Positions 36,505-45,417 of a stretch of 64,000 bases of DNA are shown here, piece after piece (positions within the stretch are counted from its first letter, which is position 1; each line of letters opens with the position of its first letter). Below the pieces are notes generated by a model. It worked only from the letters and a program-made list of their open reading frames with translations. It had not been told where the DNA came from and did no database searches. Position numbers and translations under genes: made by a program. Source of the stretch: Pseudomonas sp. MMS21 TM103 (GTDB lineage Bacteria; Pseudomonadota; Gammaproteobacteria; Pseudomonadales; Pseudomonadaceae); contig NZ_JAJISP010000001.1 in assembly GCF_022132145.1 (NCBI RefSeq), positions 1,426,001 to 1,490,000 on the forward strand, read 5' to 3'.

Positions 36505-37173
36505 TCAGTCGGGCAGGCGTTCGGCCAGTTGTAGCAAGCTGGCGACCTGCAAATCCGGCTCGATGCCCCAGGGGTCGAATTGGGCTTGTTCGCTGCGTCT
36601 GACCCAGGCGCTGCGCAGGCCGGCGTGGTTTGCACCGAGTACGTCGAAGGGGTTGCTGGAGACCAGCCAGGTCGTTTCGGCGGCGCTGCCGGTGCGACTC
36701 AGCAGGTGCTGGTAAACCTGCGGCGCCGGCTTGAAGCTGCGGACTGCCTCGACGCTGACAATTTCGTCAAAGAAGTCCGCCAGACCGGCCTGTTCGAGCA
36801 GGGCGCTGACTGCCGCCTGGCTGCCATTGGAGAAGGCATACAGGCGAATCCCGCGTTGCTGCAGGGCGGCCAGGCCAGGGGCGCTGTCGGCGAAGGCCGG
36901 CAGGTGGCTCCAGGCATCCAGCAAGCCTTGTTGCGCCGCGGCGTCGAACGGGGCCTGGGTCTGCGCACAAACAAAAGCCAGGGCCTCACGGGTGCACTGG
37001 GCAAAATCCACATAGGCGCCCATCAGGCCGCGCCGGAAACTGTACTCCAGCTGCTTGTCGCGCCAGCTCTGGTAGAAGACCTCGGCGCGCTCACCGAGGG
37101 TCGTGCGCAGTTGCCGGGTGACGTCGCTGGGGTCGATCAGGGTGCCGTATACATCGAAGGCAAGGGTGGGCAT
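36505..37173 (-). CDS. type II (S)-2-haloacid dehalogenase, HAD superfamily
   Basis: The 222-residue protein has the nucleophile motif LAFDVYGTLID at the N-terminus, WRDKQLEYSFRRG (Arg region of the halide pocket), AFSNGS (motif II Ser-Asn), FKPAPQVYQHLL (Lys and Tyr) and LVSSNPFDVLGANHAGLRSAWV (Ser, Asn, Asp). This set is that of L-2-haloacid dehalogenases, which displace halide through an Asp ester. One common Trp in the YSW segment is Phe here. The natural substrate may not be a haloacid. It stands alone between the phosphate transporter and the pilus ATPase. Confidence 0.88.
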   Translation of the reverse strand: MPTLAFDVYGTLIDPSDVTRQLRTTLGERAEVFYQSWRDKQLEYSFRRGLMGAYVDFAQCTREALAFVCAQTQAPFDAAAQQGLLDAWSHLPAFADSAPGLAALQQRGIRLYAFSNGSQAAVSALLEQAGLADFFDEIVSVEAVRSFKPAPQVYQHLLSRTGSAAETTWLVSSNPFDVLGANHAGLRSAWVRRSEQAQFDPWGIEPDLQVASLLQLAERLPD

Positions 37174-37257
37174 TGCGATCTCCTCATTGGACTGCTGGGC
37201 GACAGGGTGGCAGAAGCGCTCCCTGCCGGCACTTGCACCTAAGTGGCATGGCTCGAC

Positions 37258-38385
37258 TCAGCTGTCGCGCAATACCTTGAGCTCGCCATCCTCGGCCGCG
37301 AAGCCGCGTTGCAGCTTGACCTTGAGGCTCAGGTCAGTGCGCGAGTCGGCGAACTTGAGCGCTTCAGTCAGGGTGATCCGGCCAGTCTCGAGCAGTTGGT
37401 AGAGGTGTTGGTCGAAGGTCTGCAGACCCTGTTCCAACGCCCGTGCCGTGGCTTCGCGAAGATCGTCCAGCTGGTCGCGCTGGATCAGGTCGCGGATATA
37501 GGGGGTGGCCAGCATCAACTCCACCGCCGCCACGCGTTTCTGCGCCACGCCGGGGACCAGGCGCTGGCCGATCACCGCCTTTAAATTCTGGGCCAGGTCG
37601 GCCAGTACCTGCTTGCGCGCCTCGTCCGGAAAGAAGCGCACGATCCGCTCGATTGCATGGCTGCTGCTGGTGGCGTGCAGGGTGGCCAGGCACAGATGAC
37701 CGGTTTCCGCGTAGTGCAAGGCGTGCTGCATGGTCGCTGCATCGCGGATCTCGCCGAGCATGATTACGTCCGGCGCCTCGCGCAGCACGTTGCGCAGGGC
37801 GTCAGCGAAGCTGTGAGTGTCCAGGCCGACTTCGCGCTGGTCGATGATCGACTTCTGGTGCTTGTGGAGGAACTCGATGGGGTCTTCGATGCAGACGATA
37901 TGCCCGCTCTTGTGGCGGTTACGGAAATCCAGCATGGCCGCCAGGGTGGTCGACTTGCCCGAGCCGGCCGCGCCAACCATGAGGATCAGGCCGCGATCCT
38001 GCAGGCTCAGCTTCTCCAGCAGCTTGGGCAGGCCGAGCGCCGTGAAGTCGGGTATCTGGCTCTTGATCAGGCGCACCACCATGCTCACTTCGCCGCGCTG
38101 GTAGTAGACGTTGACCCGGAAGCGCCCGGCGTTCTGTACGCTGACCGCCAGGTTCATCTCCAGATCGCGTTCGAACTCCATGATCTGTTTCTGGGTCATC
38201 AACTGGTAGGCTTGCTGCTGCACCTCGCCGGCCTGCAGCGCACGTTCGCCGACCGGCTGGCTGTGGCCCTCGAGCTTCATGTGCGGCGGCGCGCCTACAC
38301 TGAAGAACAGGTCCGAACCGCCGCGCTCGTAGAGCAGCTGCAGATAGGGGAATACATCCACCGCATGATCGGTCGTGTTGTCCAT
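37258..38385 (-). CDS. PilT/PilU-family type IV pilus retraction ATPase
   Basis: The 375-residue hexameric motor ATPase has a PAS-like N-domain (LLYERGGSDLFFSVGAPPHMKLEG) and a RecA-like core with Walker A GAAGSGKSTT (about residue 140), Asp box CIEDPIEFLH, Walker B VIMLGEIRD and His box TGHLCLATLHA. The SVGAPPHMK motif and overall length are nearer PilU than PilT. In P. aeruginosa pilT and pilU are adjacent elsewhere in the genome; here the gene is single, with no pilus genes around, so it may be an extra paralogue. Confidence 0.85.
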   Translation of the reverse strand: MDNTTDHAVDVFPYLQLLYERGGSDLFFSVGAPPHMKLEGHSQPVGERALQAGEVQQQAYQLMTQKQIMEFERDLEMNLAVSVQNAGRFRVNVYYQRGEVSMVVRLIKSQIPDFTALGLPKLLEKLSLQDRGLILMVGAAGSGKSTTLAAMLDFRNRHKSGHIVCIEDPIEFLHKHQKSIIDQREVGLDTHSFADALRNVLREAPDVIMLGEIRDAATMQHALHYAETGHLCLATLHATSSSHAIERIVRFFPDEARKQVLADLAQNLKAVIGQRLVPGVAQKRVAAVELMLATPYIRDLIQRDQLDDLREATARALEQGLQTFDQHLYQLLETGRITLTEALKFADSRTDLSLKVKLQRGFAAEDGELKVLRDS

Positions 38386-38496
38386 TGCGCCTCCTGGCCT
38401 TGTGCGCTGTCATCCTAGCACTCGGGCGACACTGGCTGTCGCCCCGCGCCGCCAGACTGGTTAACCTAGCGCTTCGCAACGGATGCAGTGCCAACC

Positions 38497-41400
38497 ATGC
38501 TCAATCTCTATCACGCCCCTGACCTGGAAACCCTTGGTGAACTGGCGACTACGCTGCTCGCCCAGCCGCTGCAAGAGCCCTTCGCCCCGGCGTTGGTGGT
38601 GGTGCCGAGTCAGGGCATGGGCCGTTGGCTGACCCTGGAACTGGCGCGCAAGCAGGGCATTGCTATGCAGCTCGAGGTGCAGTTGCCGGCCAAGTTCGTC
38701 TGGGACCTGTCGCGCCTGGTCCTGGGGCAGTTGCCGGAGCAATCGGCGTTCTCTCCGACCACCCTGGCCTGGCGCCTGTATGACTGGTTGTGCGAGCCGG
38801 TCAACCTGGCCGAGGCCCCGCGTCTGGCGCATTACCTCGAGGGTGGCGACGAGCGCCGCCGCCTGTCGTTGGCCAGCAAGATCGCCGACGTATTCGACCA
38901 ATACCTGCTGTATCGCGACGACTGGCTGGCCGCCTGGGAGCGCAACGAGCTGCTCGACCTGGGGCCTGACGAAGCCTGGCAGGCGCTGCTCTGGCGCGAA
39001 CTGACCCGCGACGGCCACCCGCATCGTGCGCGCCTGCTCGAAGACCTGCTGCGCCGCCTGTACGACGAGGCGCCCATCGCCGCTCTGCCCGAACGCCTAC
39101 TGGTGTTCGGTATCAGCAGCCTGCCGACCCACCACCTGCGTGTGCTCGAAGGCCTGGCGCGGCACACCGAGGTGGTGATCTTTGCCCTCAACCCCTGCCG
39201 CGAGGCCTGGGGCGAGATTCGCGATATCCGCGAGCTGGCCCGGCAACCCGAGCTGAGCCCCGATGACTGGTACCTAGACGTCGGCCATCCGCTGCTGGCG
39301 AGTCTGGGCAAGCAGGGCCGCGACTTCTTCGACAGCCTGTTCTCTCTGGCTTCCAGTGAAGGCAGCCAGGAAATCGGCCTCTATTCCGAAGATGAGGCTC
39401 TGCACGACAGCAGCCTGTTGCAGGCGCTGCAGAACGACATCCTGCGCCTGCGCACCCGGCAGACCGACGAGCGCCTGGTCTTGCGCGAGGACGACCGCTC
39501 GCTGGAGCTGCATATCGCCCATTCGCCGCTGCGCGAAGTGGAAATCCTGCACGACCAGTTGCTCGCCCGCTTTGCCGCCGAGCCCGAGCTGACCCCGGAC
39601 CAGGTGGTGGTGCTGACCCCGGATATCGAGCGCTATGCGCCCTATATCGAGGCGATTTTCTCGGCTAAAACCGGCGTCCCCCGGACGGCCGGCCCCCGCA
39701 TTCCCTTCAGCCTGGCCGACCGCAGCCTGCGCGCGGAAGTCCCGCTGATCGAAGCCTTCCTCAACCTGCTGGCCCTGCCCGACAGTCGCTTTGCCGCCGA
39801 GGAAATCCTCGCGTGGCTGGAGCAGCCGGCGATCGCCCGCCGCGCCGGTATCGAAGCCGAGGACCTGACGCTGCTGCGCGACTGGCTGCGCGAGGCCGGC
39901 GTGCGCTGGGGCCGCGACGGTGCGCATCGCCAGCAACTGGGTCTGCCGGCCGACAGCGCCTTTACCTGGCGCCAGGGTCTGGATCGCCTGCTGCTGGGCT
40001 TCGCCGCGCCGCCACAACTGGCCAGCGACCAGGCCCCCTTGCTTGGCGACAGCTGGCCGCTGGATGCCCTGGAAGGTGGTCGCGCGCAGTTGCTCGGGCG
40101 CCTAGTCGCCTTCGTCGAGCGCCTGGCCGCCCTGGCGCAGAGCCTGCAGCGTCCACGCAGCCTGAGCGAATGGGCCGAGACCCTGTTGCAGCTGGTCGAC
40201 GACCTGTTCGACGAGCGCGAGGCCGGCGACACCCTGTTATTGCTCTCCAGAGCCTGCGCGGCGCTGCAGGATCAGGCGCTGGCATCCGGCATCGAGCGAC
40301 CGCTGGAGCTGGCGCTGATCCGCCAGCAACTGACATCGGCGCTGGAGCAGGGTGGTGGCGCCTCGGGCTTTCTCACCGGCGCGGTGACCTTCTGCACCAT
40401 GGTGCCGATGCGCAGCCTGCCGTTTCGCCTGGTCTGCCTGCTCGGCCTGGATGACGGCGCCCTGCCAAGGCGCACCCCGGCCGCCGGCTTCGACCTGATC
40501 GGCCAGAAACCCCGGCGTGGCGACCGCGCCCGGCGCCTCGACGATCGTTACCTGCTGCTCGAGACCCTGCTCTCGGCGCGTGGCGGCCTGTACCTCAGCT
40601 ACGTCGGCCGCGACCCGCGCAGTAACGCCGAGCTGCCACCCTCGGTGCTGGTCAGCGAACTGCTGGATGTCATCGACCTCACCGCAATCTGCGCCGATCC
40701 ACAGACGCAAACCGCCAGCGCGCGCATCACCCACCAGCATCCACTGCAGCCTTTCGCCGCCGGCAACTTCGCCGGTGGCGCCCAGGCCGGTTTCGCCGCG
40801 CCCTGGTTCCGCGCCGCCCAGCGCCTGAGCGAGGTGGTCGAAGCACCGCAGCCCTTCGCCAGCACCCTGGCCGCGCCAGACGGCGATCAGCTGACCCTGG
40901 AACCCAGCCAGCTGATCCACTGCTTCAAGCACCCGGCGCGCTACCTGTTGGAGCAGCGCCTTGGCCTGCGCCTGGCGCAAAGCGAGGAAGCCCTGGCCGG
41001 CGACGAACCCTTCAGCGTCGAATGGACCAGTCAGCACGGCCTGCGCCAACTGGCGCTGCGGGCCGTCGAGCAAGGCTGGAGCGAACGGGAGGAACGCAGC
41101 GTGGCCGCCGCCTCCGGCTGGTTGCCGGTGGGCGAATTGGGCCAGGCCCACTGGGGGCAGATTCGCGGCCCGATCCGCGCCTTCGCCCCGACCCTGTTCG
41201 ACGAGCGCCCGAGTGATGCGCCGCAACCGCTGCTGGTGGATATCCAGCTGGCCGGTGTGCGCATCCACGGCTGGCTCGACGGCGTCAGCGCCAGCGGCCT
41301 GTTCGACTACCGCCTGCGCGACCTCGGCGCCTGGGAGCTGGCGCCGTTCTGGCTGCGCCACCTGCTGCTCAACTGCGCCGCCACCCCCGGCATCGCCCGC

Positions 41401-41775
41401 GACAGCCGCCTGCTGTCGCCGAAAAGCGAATGGCGCCTGGGCCCGCTGGCCAATCCGCTGCAACTGCTCGAACCCTGGCTCGAGGCCTACAAGAGCGCAC
41501 TGTGCGAACCGCTGCCGGTGCTGGCCAAGTGCAGTTATGGCTTCGCCAGCAAATGGCGCAAGCCCGGACGCAAGGAGCCGCTCGACGCCGCGCGCAGCGA
41601 AGCGCGGGTGATGTGGCAAGGCAACGACTACATGAGCGGCGAAGGCCTGGACCCCTGGAATGCCCTGGCTTTCCGCGACCGCGAGCCGCTGGACGAGCGC
41701 TTCGAAGCCCTGGCCGAACAACTCTATGGCCCGGCCCTGGATGCCCTGCGCGGCAGTGACGAGGATGAGGCATGA
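38497..41775 (+). CDS. recC: exodeoxyribonuclease V gamma subunit RecC
   Basis: The 1092-residue subunit of RecBCD recognises Chi and splits the DNA duplex. The family start LNLYHAPDLETLGELATTLL is present, as are VVPSQGMGRWLTLELA, YLLYRDDWLAAWE and, further on, FCTMVPMRSLPFRLVCLLGLDDGALPR. RecC has a helicase-like fold with lost catalytic motifs, as expected none are seen. The ATG at 38497 is chosen; a GTG nine bases earlier is possible. Its stop overlaps the recB ATG by four bases, giving a recC-recB-recD operon in the order typical of pseudomonads. Confidence 0.94.
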   Translation: MLNLYHAPDLETLGELATTLLAQPLQEPFAPALVVVPSQGMGRWLTLELARKQGIAMQLEVQLPAKFVWDLSRLVLGQLPEQSAFSPTTLAWRLYDWLCEPVNLAEAPRLAHYLEGGDERRRLSLASKIADVFDQYLLYRDDWLAAWERNELLDLGPDEAWQALLWRELTRDGHPHRARLLEDLLRRLYDEAPIAALPERLLVFGISSLPTHHLRVLEGLARHTEVVIFALNPCREAWGEIRDIRELARQPELSPDDWYLDVGHPLLASLGKQGRDFFDSLFSLASSEGSQEIGLYSEDEALHDSSLLQALQNDILRLRTRQTDERLVLREDDRSLELHIAHSPLREVEILHDQLLARFAAEPELTPDQVVVLTPDIERYAPYIEAIFSAKTGVPRTAGPRIPFSLADRSLRAEVPLIEAFLNLLALPDSRFAAEEILAWLEQPAIARRAGIEAEDLTLLRDWLREAGVRWGRDGAHRQQLGLPADSAFTWRQGLDRLLLGFAAPPQLASDQAPLLGDSWPLDALEGGRAQLLGRLVAFVERLAALAQSLQRPRSLSEWAETLLQLVDDLFDEREAGDTLLLLSRACAALQDQALASGIERPLELALIRQQLTSALEQGGGASGFLTGAVTFCTMVPMRSLPFRLVCLLGLDDGALPRRTPAAGFDLIGQKPRRGDRARRLDDRYLLLETLLSARGGLYLSYVGRDPRSNAELPPSVLVSELLDVIDLTAICADPQTQTASARITHQHPLQPFAAGNFAGGAQAGFAAPWFRAAQRLSEVVEAPQPFASTLAAPDGDQLTLEPSQLIHCFKHPARYLLEQRLGLRLAQSEEALAGDEPFSVEWTSQHGLRQLALRAVEQGWSEREERSVAAASGWLPVGELGQAHWGQIRGPIRAFAPTLFDERPSDAPQPLLVDIQLAGVRIHGWLDGVSASGLFDYRLRDLGAWELAPFWLRHLLLNCAATPGIARDSRLLSPKSEWRLGPLANPLQLLEPWLEAYKSALCEPLPVLAKCSYGFASKWRKPGRKEPLDAARSEARVMWQGNDYMSGEGLDPWNALAFRDREPLDERFEALAEQLYGPALDALRGSDEDEA

Positions 41776-44700
41776 AGAGCGCACCGCTGGACCTGCTGCA
41801 CAACAGCTTCGCCGGTCGCTCGCTGATCGAGGCCAGTGCCGGCACCGGCAAGACCTGGACCCTCACCGCGCTGTACGCCCGCCTGCTGCTGGAGAAGCGC
41901 CTCAACGTCAGCCAGATCCTAGTGGTGACCTTCACCACCGCGGCCACCGCCGAATTGCGCGAGCGCATTCGCCTGCGCCTGGCCGAGTTGCTGGCGGTCT
42001 ATGACAACGGCCCCGGCAGCGATGACCTGCTCAATCGCCTGTACGCCGAGTACCCGGACGCGGCCAGTCATCGGCGCCTGCTGTTGGCGGTGCACGGCTT
42101 CGATGAGGCGGCGATCTTCACCATCCACGGCTTCTGCCAGCGTGCGCTGCAGGACGCCGCGTTCGAGGCCGGCGGTGACTTCGACAACGAGCTGACCCAC
42201 GACGACCGCGAGATTCTCGACGCCCTGCTCGCCGACCTCTGGCGCCATGAACTGGCCGCCGCCGAGCCGGAGTGGGCGGCCTTTCTGGTGCAGCACAAAT
42301 TGACCCCGCAGGGCCTGCGCCAGCGCCTGCGCAACCACCTGGGCAAGCCCTACCTGCGCATCGAGCCGCAGCCCGGGGCCAGCAGCGAGATGAGCGCCCT
42401 GCGCAATGCCTGGCAGCACGCCCGGGACTGCTGGCAGCGTGACAGTGGCGCCTGGCTGGAACAGCTCAAGGCGTTCGACGGCTTCAAGAGCAATATGTGC
42501 AACCCGCTCAAACTGAGCGCCTGGCAAGCCGAGCTGGACGGCTACTTCAGCGATGCCGCCGCGCTGTTCAGCAAGACCGAGGCGCACCAGCGCCTGGCCC
42601 GTGACGGCCTGGCCAAGGCCAGCAAGAAGGGCAGCAGTGCGCCGGACAGTGCGCTGGCCGATGCCCTGCAAGGCCTGTGCGAGGCCCTGCAGACCGCGCA
42701 GCCCGAAGCCGAGCAGCGCCTGATCGACCTGCAGGTACGCCTGATCGCCCAGCTCAACGAACAACTGCCGCAGCGCAAGGCCGCCCAGCGCCTGCTGGCC
42801 TTCGACGACCTGCTCAACAAGCTGCAGCAGGGCCTCTACGGCGAGGGCGGCGAGCACCTGGCCGGCACCCTGCGCGAGCAGTACCCGGTGGCGCTGATCG
42901 ACGAGTTCCAGGACACCGATCCGGTGCAATACCAGGTGTTCCGGCGGATCTACGAAAACCAGGGCGACCTGTGTTTCGTCGGTGATCCCAAGCAGGCGAT
43001 CTATGCCTTTCGCGGCGCCGATCTGGCCACCTACCTCAAGGCTCGCGAAGAAGCGGCGCGCCAGTACAGCCTGGCCACCAACCACCGTTCCACCCCCGAG
43101 CTGATCGCCGCGCTCAACCAGTTGTTCGACCGCCCCATGCCCTTCGCCGAACCGGGCCTGAGCTATCCGCAAGTCGGTGCCAGCTCGCGGGCGCGGGCGC
43201 AATTGGTGCTGCCGGTTGTCGATGCCGAACAGGACGCGCCATTGGCCCTGGTCTGGCTGGATGACGATTACCTCGGCAAGGGCGAAGCCGGCAGCCTGGT
43301 CGCCCGCGATACGGCCCGGCGCATCGCCGCCTTGCTGGCGGCGAGTAGCCGCGGTGAGGCCTATTTCGAGGCGCAGGACGAACGTACCGCGCTGAAAGGC
43401 GGCGATATCGCTGTTCTGGTCGCCAGCCACCGCCAGGCCGGGGAAGTCGCCGCTGAGCTGGCCGCCCGCGGGGTGCCCAGCGTACGCCGCGGCAAGGAAA
43501 ACGTCTGGCACAGCGAAGAGGCCGGTGAGCTAGCCGCAGTGCTGGCCGCCTATGCCGAACCGGGTCGCGAAGGTGCGCTGCGCTATGCCCTGGCCAGCCG
43601 TCTGCTCGGGCGCAGCGCCGCCGATCTGGCCGCCTGCCAGGACGACGCCCAGGCCTGGGATGCCGAGCGCGAAGCTGCCGAGCGCTACCACCAACTCTGG
43701 CAGCAACAGGGTTTCATGCGCGCCTTCCGCGCCTGGCTGGACGAGCAGCAGGTGGCGCCGCGGCTGCTCGCCCTGGTCGATGGCGAACGCCGGCTGACCA
43801 ACCTGCTGCACCTGGCCGAACTGCTGCAAGCCGAGAGCCTGCAACGCCCGGGGCTGGAGCAACTGCTGAGCTGGTTCAACGCCCAGCGCAGCGCCGAGGC
43901 CCACGGCGAAGAAGCCCTGCTGCGTTTGGAAAGCGATGCCGAGCGGGTGCAGATCGTCACCATCCACACCTCCAAGGGTTTGGAATACCCGCTGGTGTTC
44001 TGCCCCTACCTGTGGGACGGCGCCTTGCTGCGCCAGAGCGAAGACATCACCTGCCACGCCGACGACGGTGCGCCGTTGCTCGATCTGGGGGGCGAAGACT
44101 TCGATACGCATCGCGAGCGCGCCCGCCATGAGCGTTTTGCCGAGCGCCTGCGCCTGACCTATGTGGCCCTGACTCGTGCCCGCGACCGTCTCTGGTTGCA
44201 CTGGGGTCCGGTGGACTGCAAGCCGAAGAAGGACGGCACGCTCAGCGAGGCCGGCTTGCACAGTAGTGCCCTGGCCTGGCTGCTGCACGGTCGCCATTTG
44301 CAGGGCGCGGATGCCCTGGGCGAGCTCGCCGGCCATCTGCAAGCGCTCAACCCCAGCGGCCTGCGCGGCGAAATCGACCAGCTGGTGGGCGCAAGCCACG
44401 GTCATATGGCCGTGCAAGTGCTGCGCGAGAGCGAAGCCAGCGCCGCCGGTGAACGCCGCGCGCCGGCGCCCCGGCAGCTGGACAGCATGAACCGCAGCCT
44501 GCACAGCGCCTGGCGCATCGGCAGCTTCTCCGGCCTGGCTTCCGGCATGCACATGGAAGCGCCGGACCGCGACAGCCTGGTGCTGCCCGCCGCCAGCGAG
44601 CCGGGTAGCGGCTTCTTCGCCTTCCCCCGCGGCGCCCGCGCCGGCACCTGCCTGCACGCGATCCTGGAAGACTGGGCGCGCGGCAAGGCGCCGTTGGCCG

Positions 44701-45317
44701 AGCTGATCGAGCCGGCCCTGCGCGGTCATGGCATCAGCAGCGACTGGAGCGAGGTGGCGCTGAGTCAGTTGCAGCAGGTGATCGACAGCGATCTCGACGG
44801 CGCCGGCCTGACCCTGGGCAGCCTGCAGTCGGCGTGGCGCCTGCCGGAGCTGGGCTTCACCTTCCCGGTGGCCAACCTCGACCTGCAGCGCCTGCGGGCG
44901 ATCCTCACCGATCCGGCCTTTGGGCTGGCTGCGCCGATGCGCGAAGCGGCCGCCCGTTTGGAGTTCGACAGCCTCAAGGGTTTCCTCAAGGGCTTCATCG
45001 ACCTGACCTTCGAACACGACGGCCGCTGGTACATCGCCGACTACAAATCCAACTGGCTCGGCCCGGACGCCAGCTACTACGGCGGCGAACGCCTGCTCCA
45101 GGCCCTGGCCGGTGAGCACTACTACCTGCAATACCTGATCTACCTGGTGGCGCTGCGGCGCTTCCTGCGTCAGCGTCTGGCCGACTTCGACGGCAGCCAG
45201 CTGGGCGGGGCCTACTACCTGTTCCTGCGCGGCATGCCCGGCGCCGGGGTGTACTTTTCGCGTCCGCAGGATGGCTTGCTGGATGCACTGGACCGGCTGT
45301 TCGAGGAGGGCAAGTGA
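41772..45317 (+). CDS. recB: exodeoxyribonuclease V beta subunit RecB
   Basis: The 1181-residue helicase-nuclease subunit has UvrD-type helicase motifs: Walker A SAGTGKTWTLTALY near residue 23, VALIDEFQDTDPVQY (motif II), FVGDPKQAIYAFRGADL (motif III), IVTIHTSKGLEYPLVF (motif V) and LTYVALTRARDRLWLHW (motif VI). The C-terminal nuclease domain contains FLKGFIDLTFEHDGRWYIADYKSNW with the catalytic Asp, Asp and Lys. It moves 3' to 5' and degrades DNA until Chi. It is coupled to recC by ATGA overlap. Confidence 0.95.
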   Translation: MKSAPLDLLHNSFAGRSLIEASAGTGKTWTLTALYARLLLEKRLNVSQILVVTFTTAATAELRERIRLRLAELLAVYDNGPGSDDLLNRLYAEYPDAASHRRLLLAVHGFDEAAIFTIHGFCQRALQDAAFEAGGDFDNELTHDDREILDALLADLWRHELAAAEPEWAAFLVQHKLTPQGLRQRLRNHLGKPYLRIEPQPGASSEMSALRNAWQHARDCWQRDSGAWLEQLKAFDGFKSNMCNPLKLSAWQAELDGYFSDAAALFSKTEAHQRLARDGLAKASKKGSSAPDSALADALQGLCEALQTAQPEAEQRLIDLQVRLIAQLNEQLPQRKAAQRLLAFDDLLNKLQQGLYGEGGEHLAGTLREQYPVALIDEFQDTDPVQYQVFRRIYENQGDLCFVGDPKQAIYAFRGADLATYLKAREEAARQYSLATNHRSTPELIAALNQLFDRPMPFAEPGLSYPQVGASSRARAQLVLPVVDAEQDAPLALVWLDDDYLGKGEAGSLVARDTARRIAALLAASSRGEAYFEAQDERTALKGGDIAVLVASHRQAGEVAAELAARGVPSVRRGKENVWHSEEAGELAAVLAAYAEPGREGALRYALASRLLGRSAADLAACQDDAQAWDAEREAAERYHQLWQQQGFMRAFRAWLDEQQVAPRLLALVDGERRLTNLLHLAELLQAESLQRPGLEQLLSWFNAQRSAEAHGEEALLRLESDAERVQIVTIHTSKGLEYPLVFCPYLWDGALLRQSEDITCHADDGAPLLDLGGEDFDTHRERARHERFAERLRLTYVALTRARDRLWLHWGPVDCKPKKDGTLSEAGLHSSALAWLLHGRHLQGADALGELAGHLQALNPSGLRGEIDQLVGASHGHMAVQVLRESEASAAGERRAPAPRQLDSMNRSLHSAWRIGSFSGLASGMHMEAPDRDSLVLPAASEPGSGFFAFPRGARAGTCLHAILEDWARGKAPLAELIEPALRGHGISSDWSEVALSQLQQVIDSDLDGAGLTLGSLQSAWRLPELGFTFPVANLDLQRLRAILTDPAFGLAAPMREAAARLEFDSLKGFLKGFIDLTFEHDGRWYIADYKSNWLGPDASYYGGERLLQALAGEHYYLQYLIYLVALRRFLRQRLADFDGSQLGGAYYLFLRGMPGAGVYFSRPQDGLLDALDRLFEEGK

Positions 45318-45331
45318 TGGCGTATGCAGGA

Positions 45332-45400
45332 TGGGTTGAGCGCGTGCTACCCATCAAGTTGCAGGCTGCAGCTCTCTTGGCTCTCGCCTCGCTCAACCCA
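45332..45400. repeat. inverted repeat between recB and recD
   Basis: TGGGTTGAGCG (45332-45342) is the exact complement of CGCTCAACCCA (45390-45400). The 100-base gap that holds it interrupts an otherwise overlapping operon. GTAGG-TGGGTTGAGCG-type strings are common intergenic repeats in pseudomonads and relatives, so this is probably an inserted repeat unit rather than a regulatory site. Confidence 0.6.
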
Positions 45401-45417
45401 ACCTACGGGAGTGCCCC

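Noticed and set aside
40237..45131. Long minus-strand frames opposite recC and recB
   Set aside because: Both are complements of certain recC/recB coding sequence and show shadow composition only.
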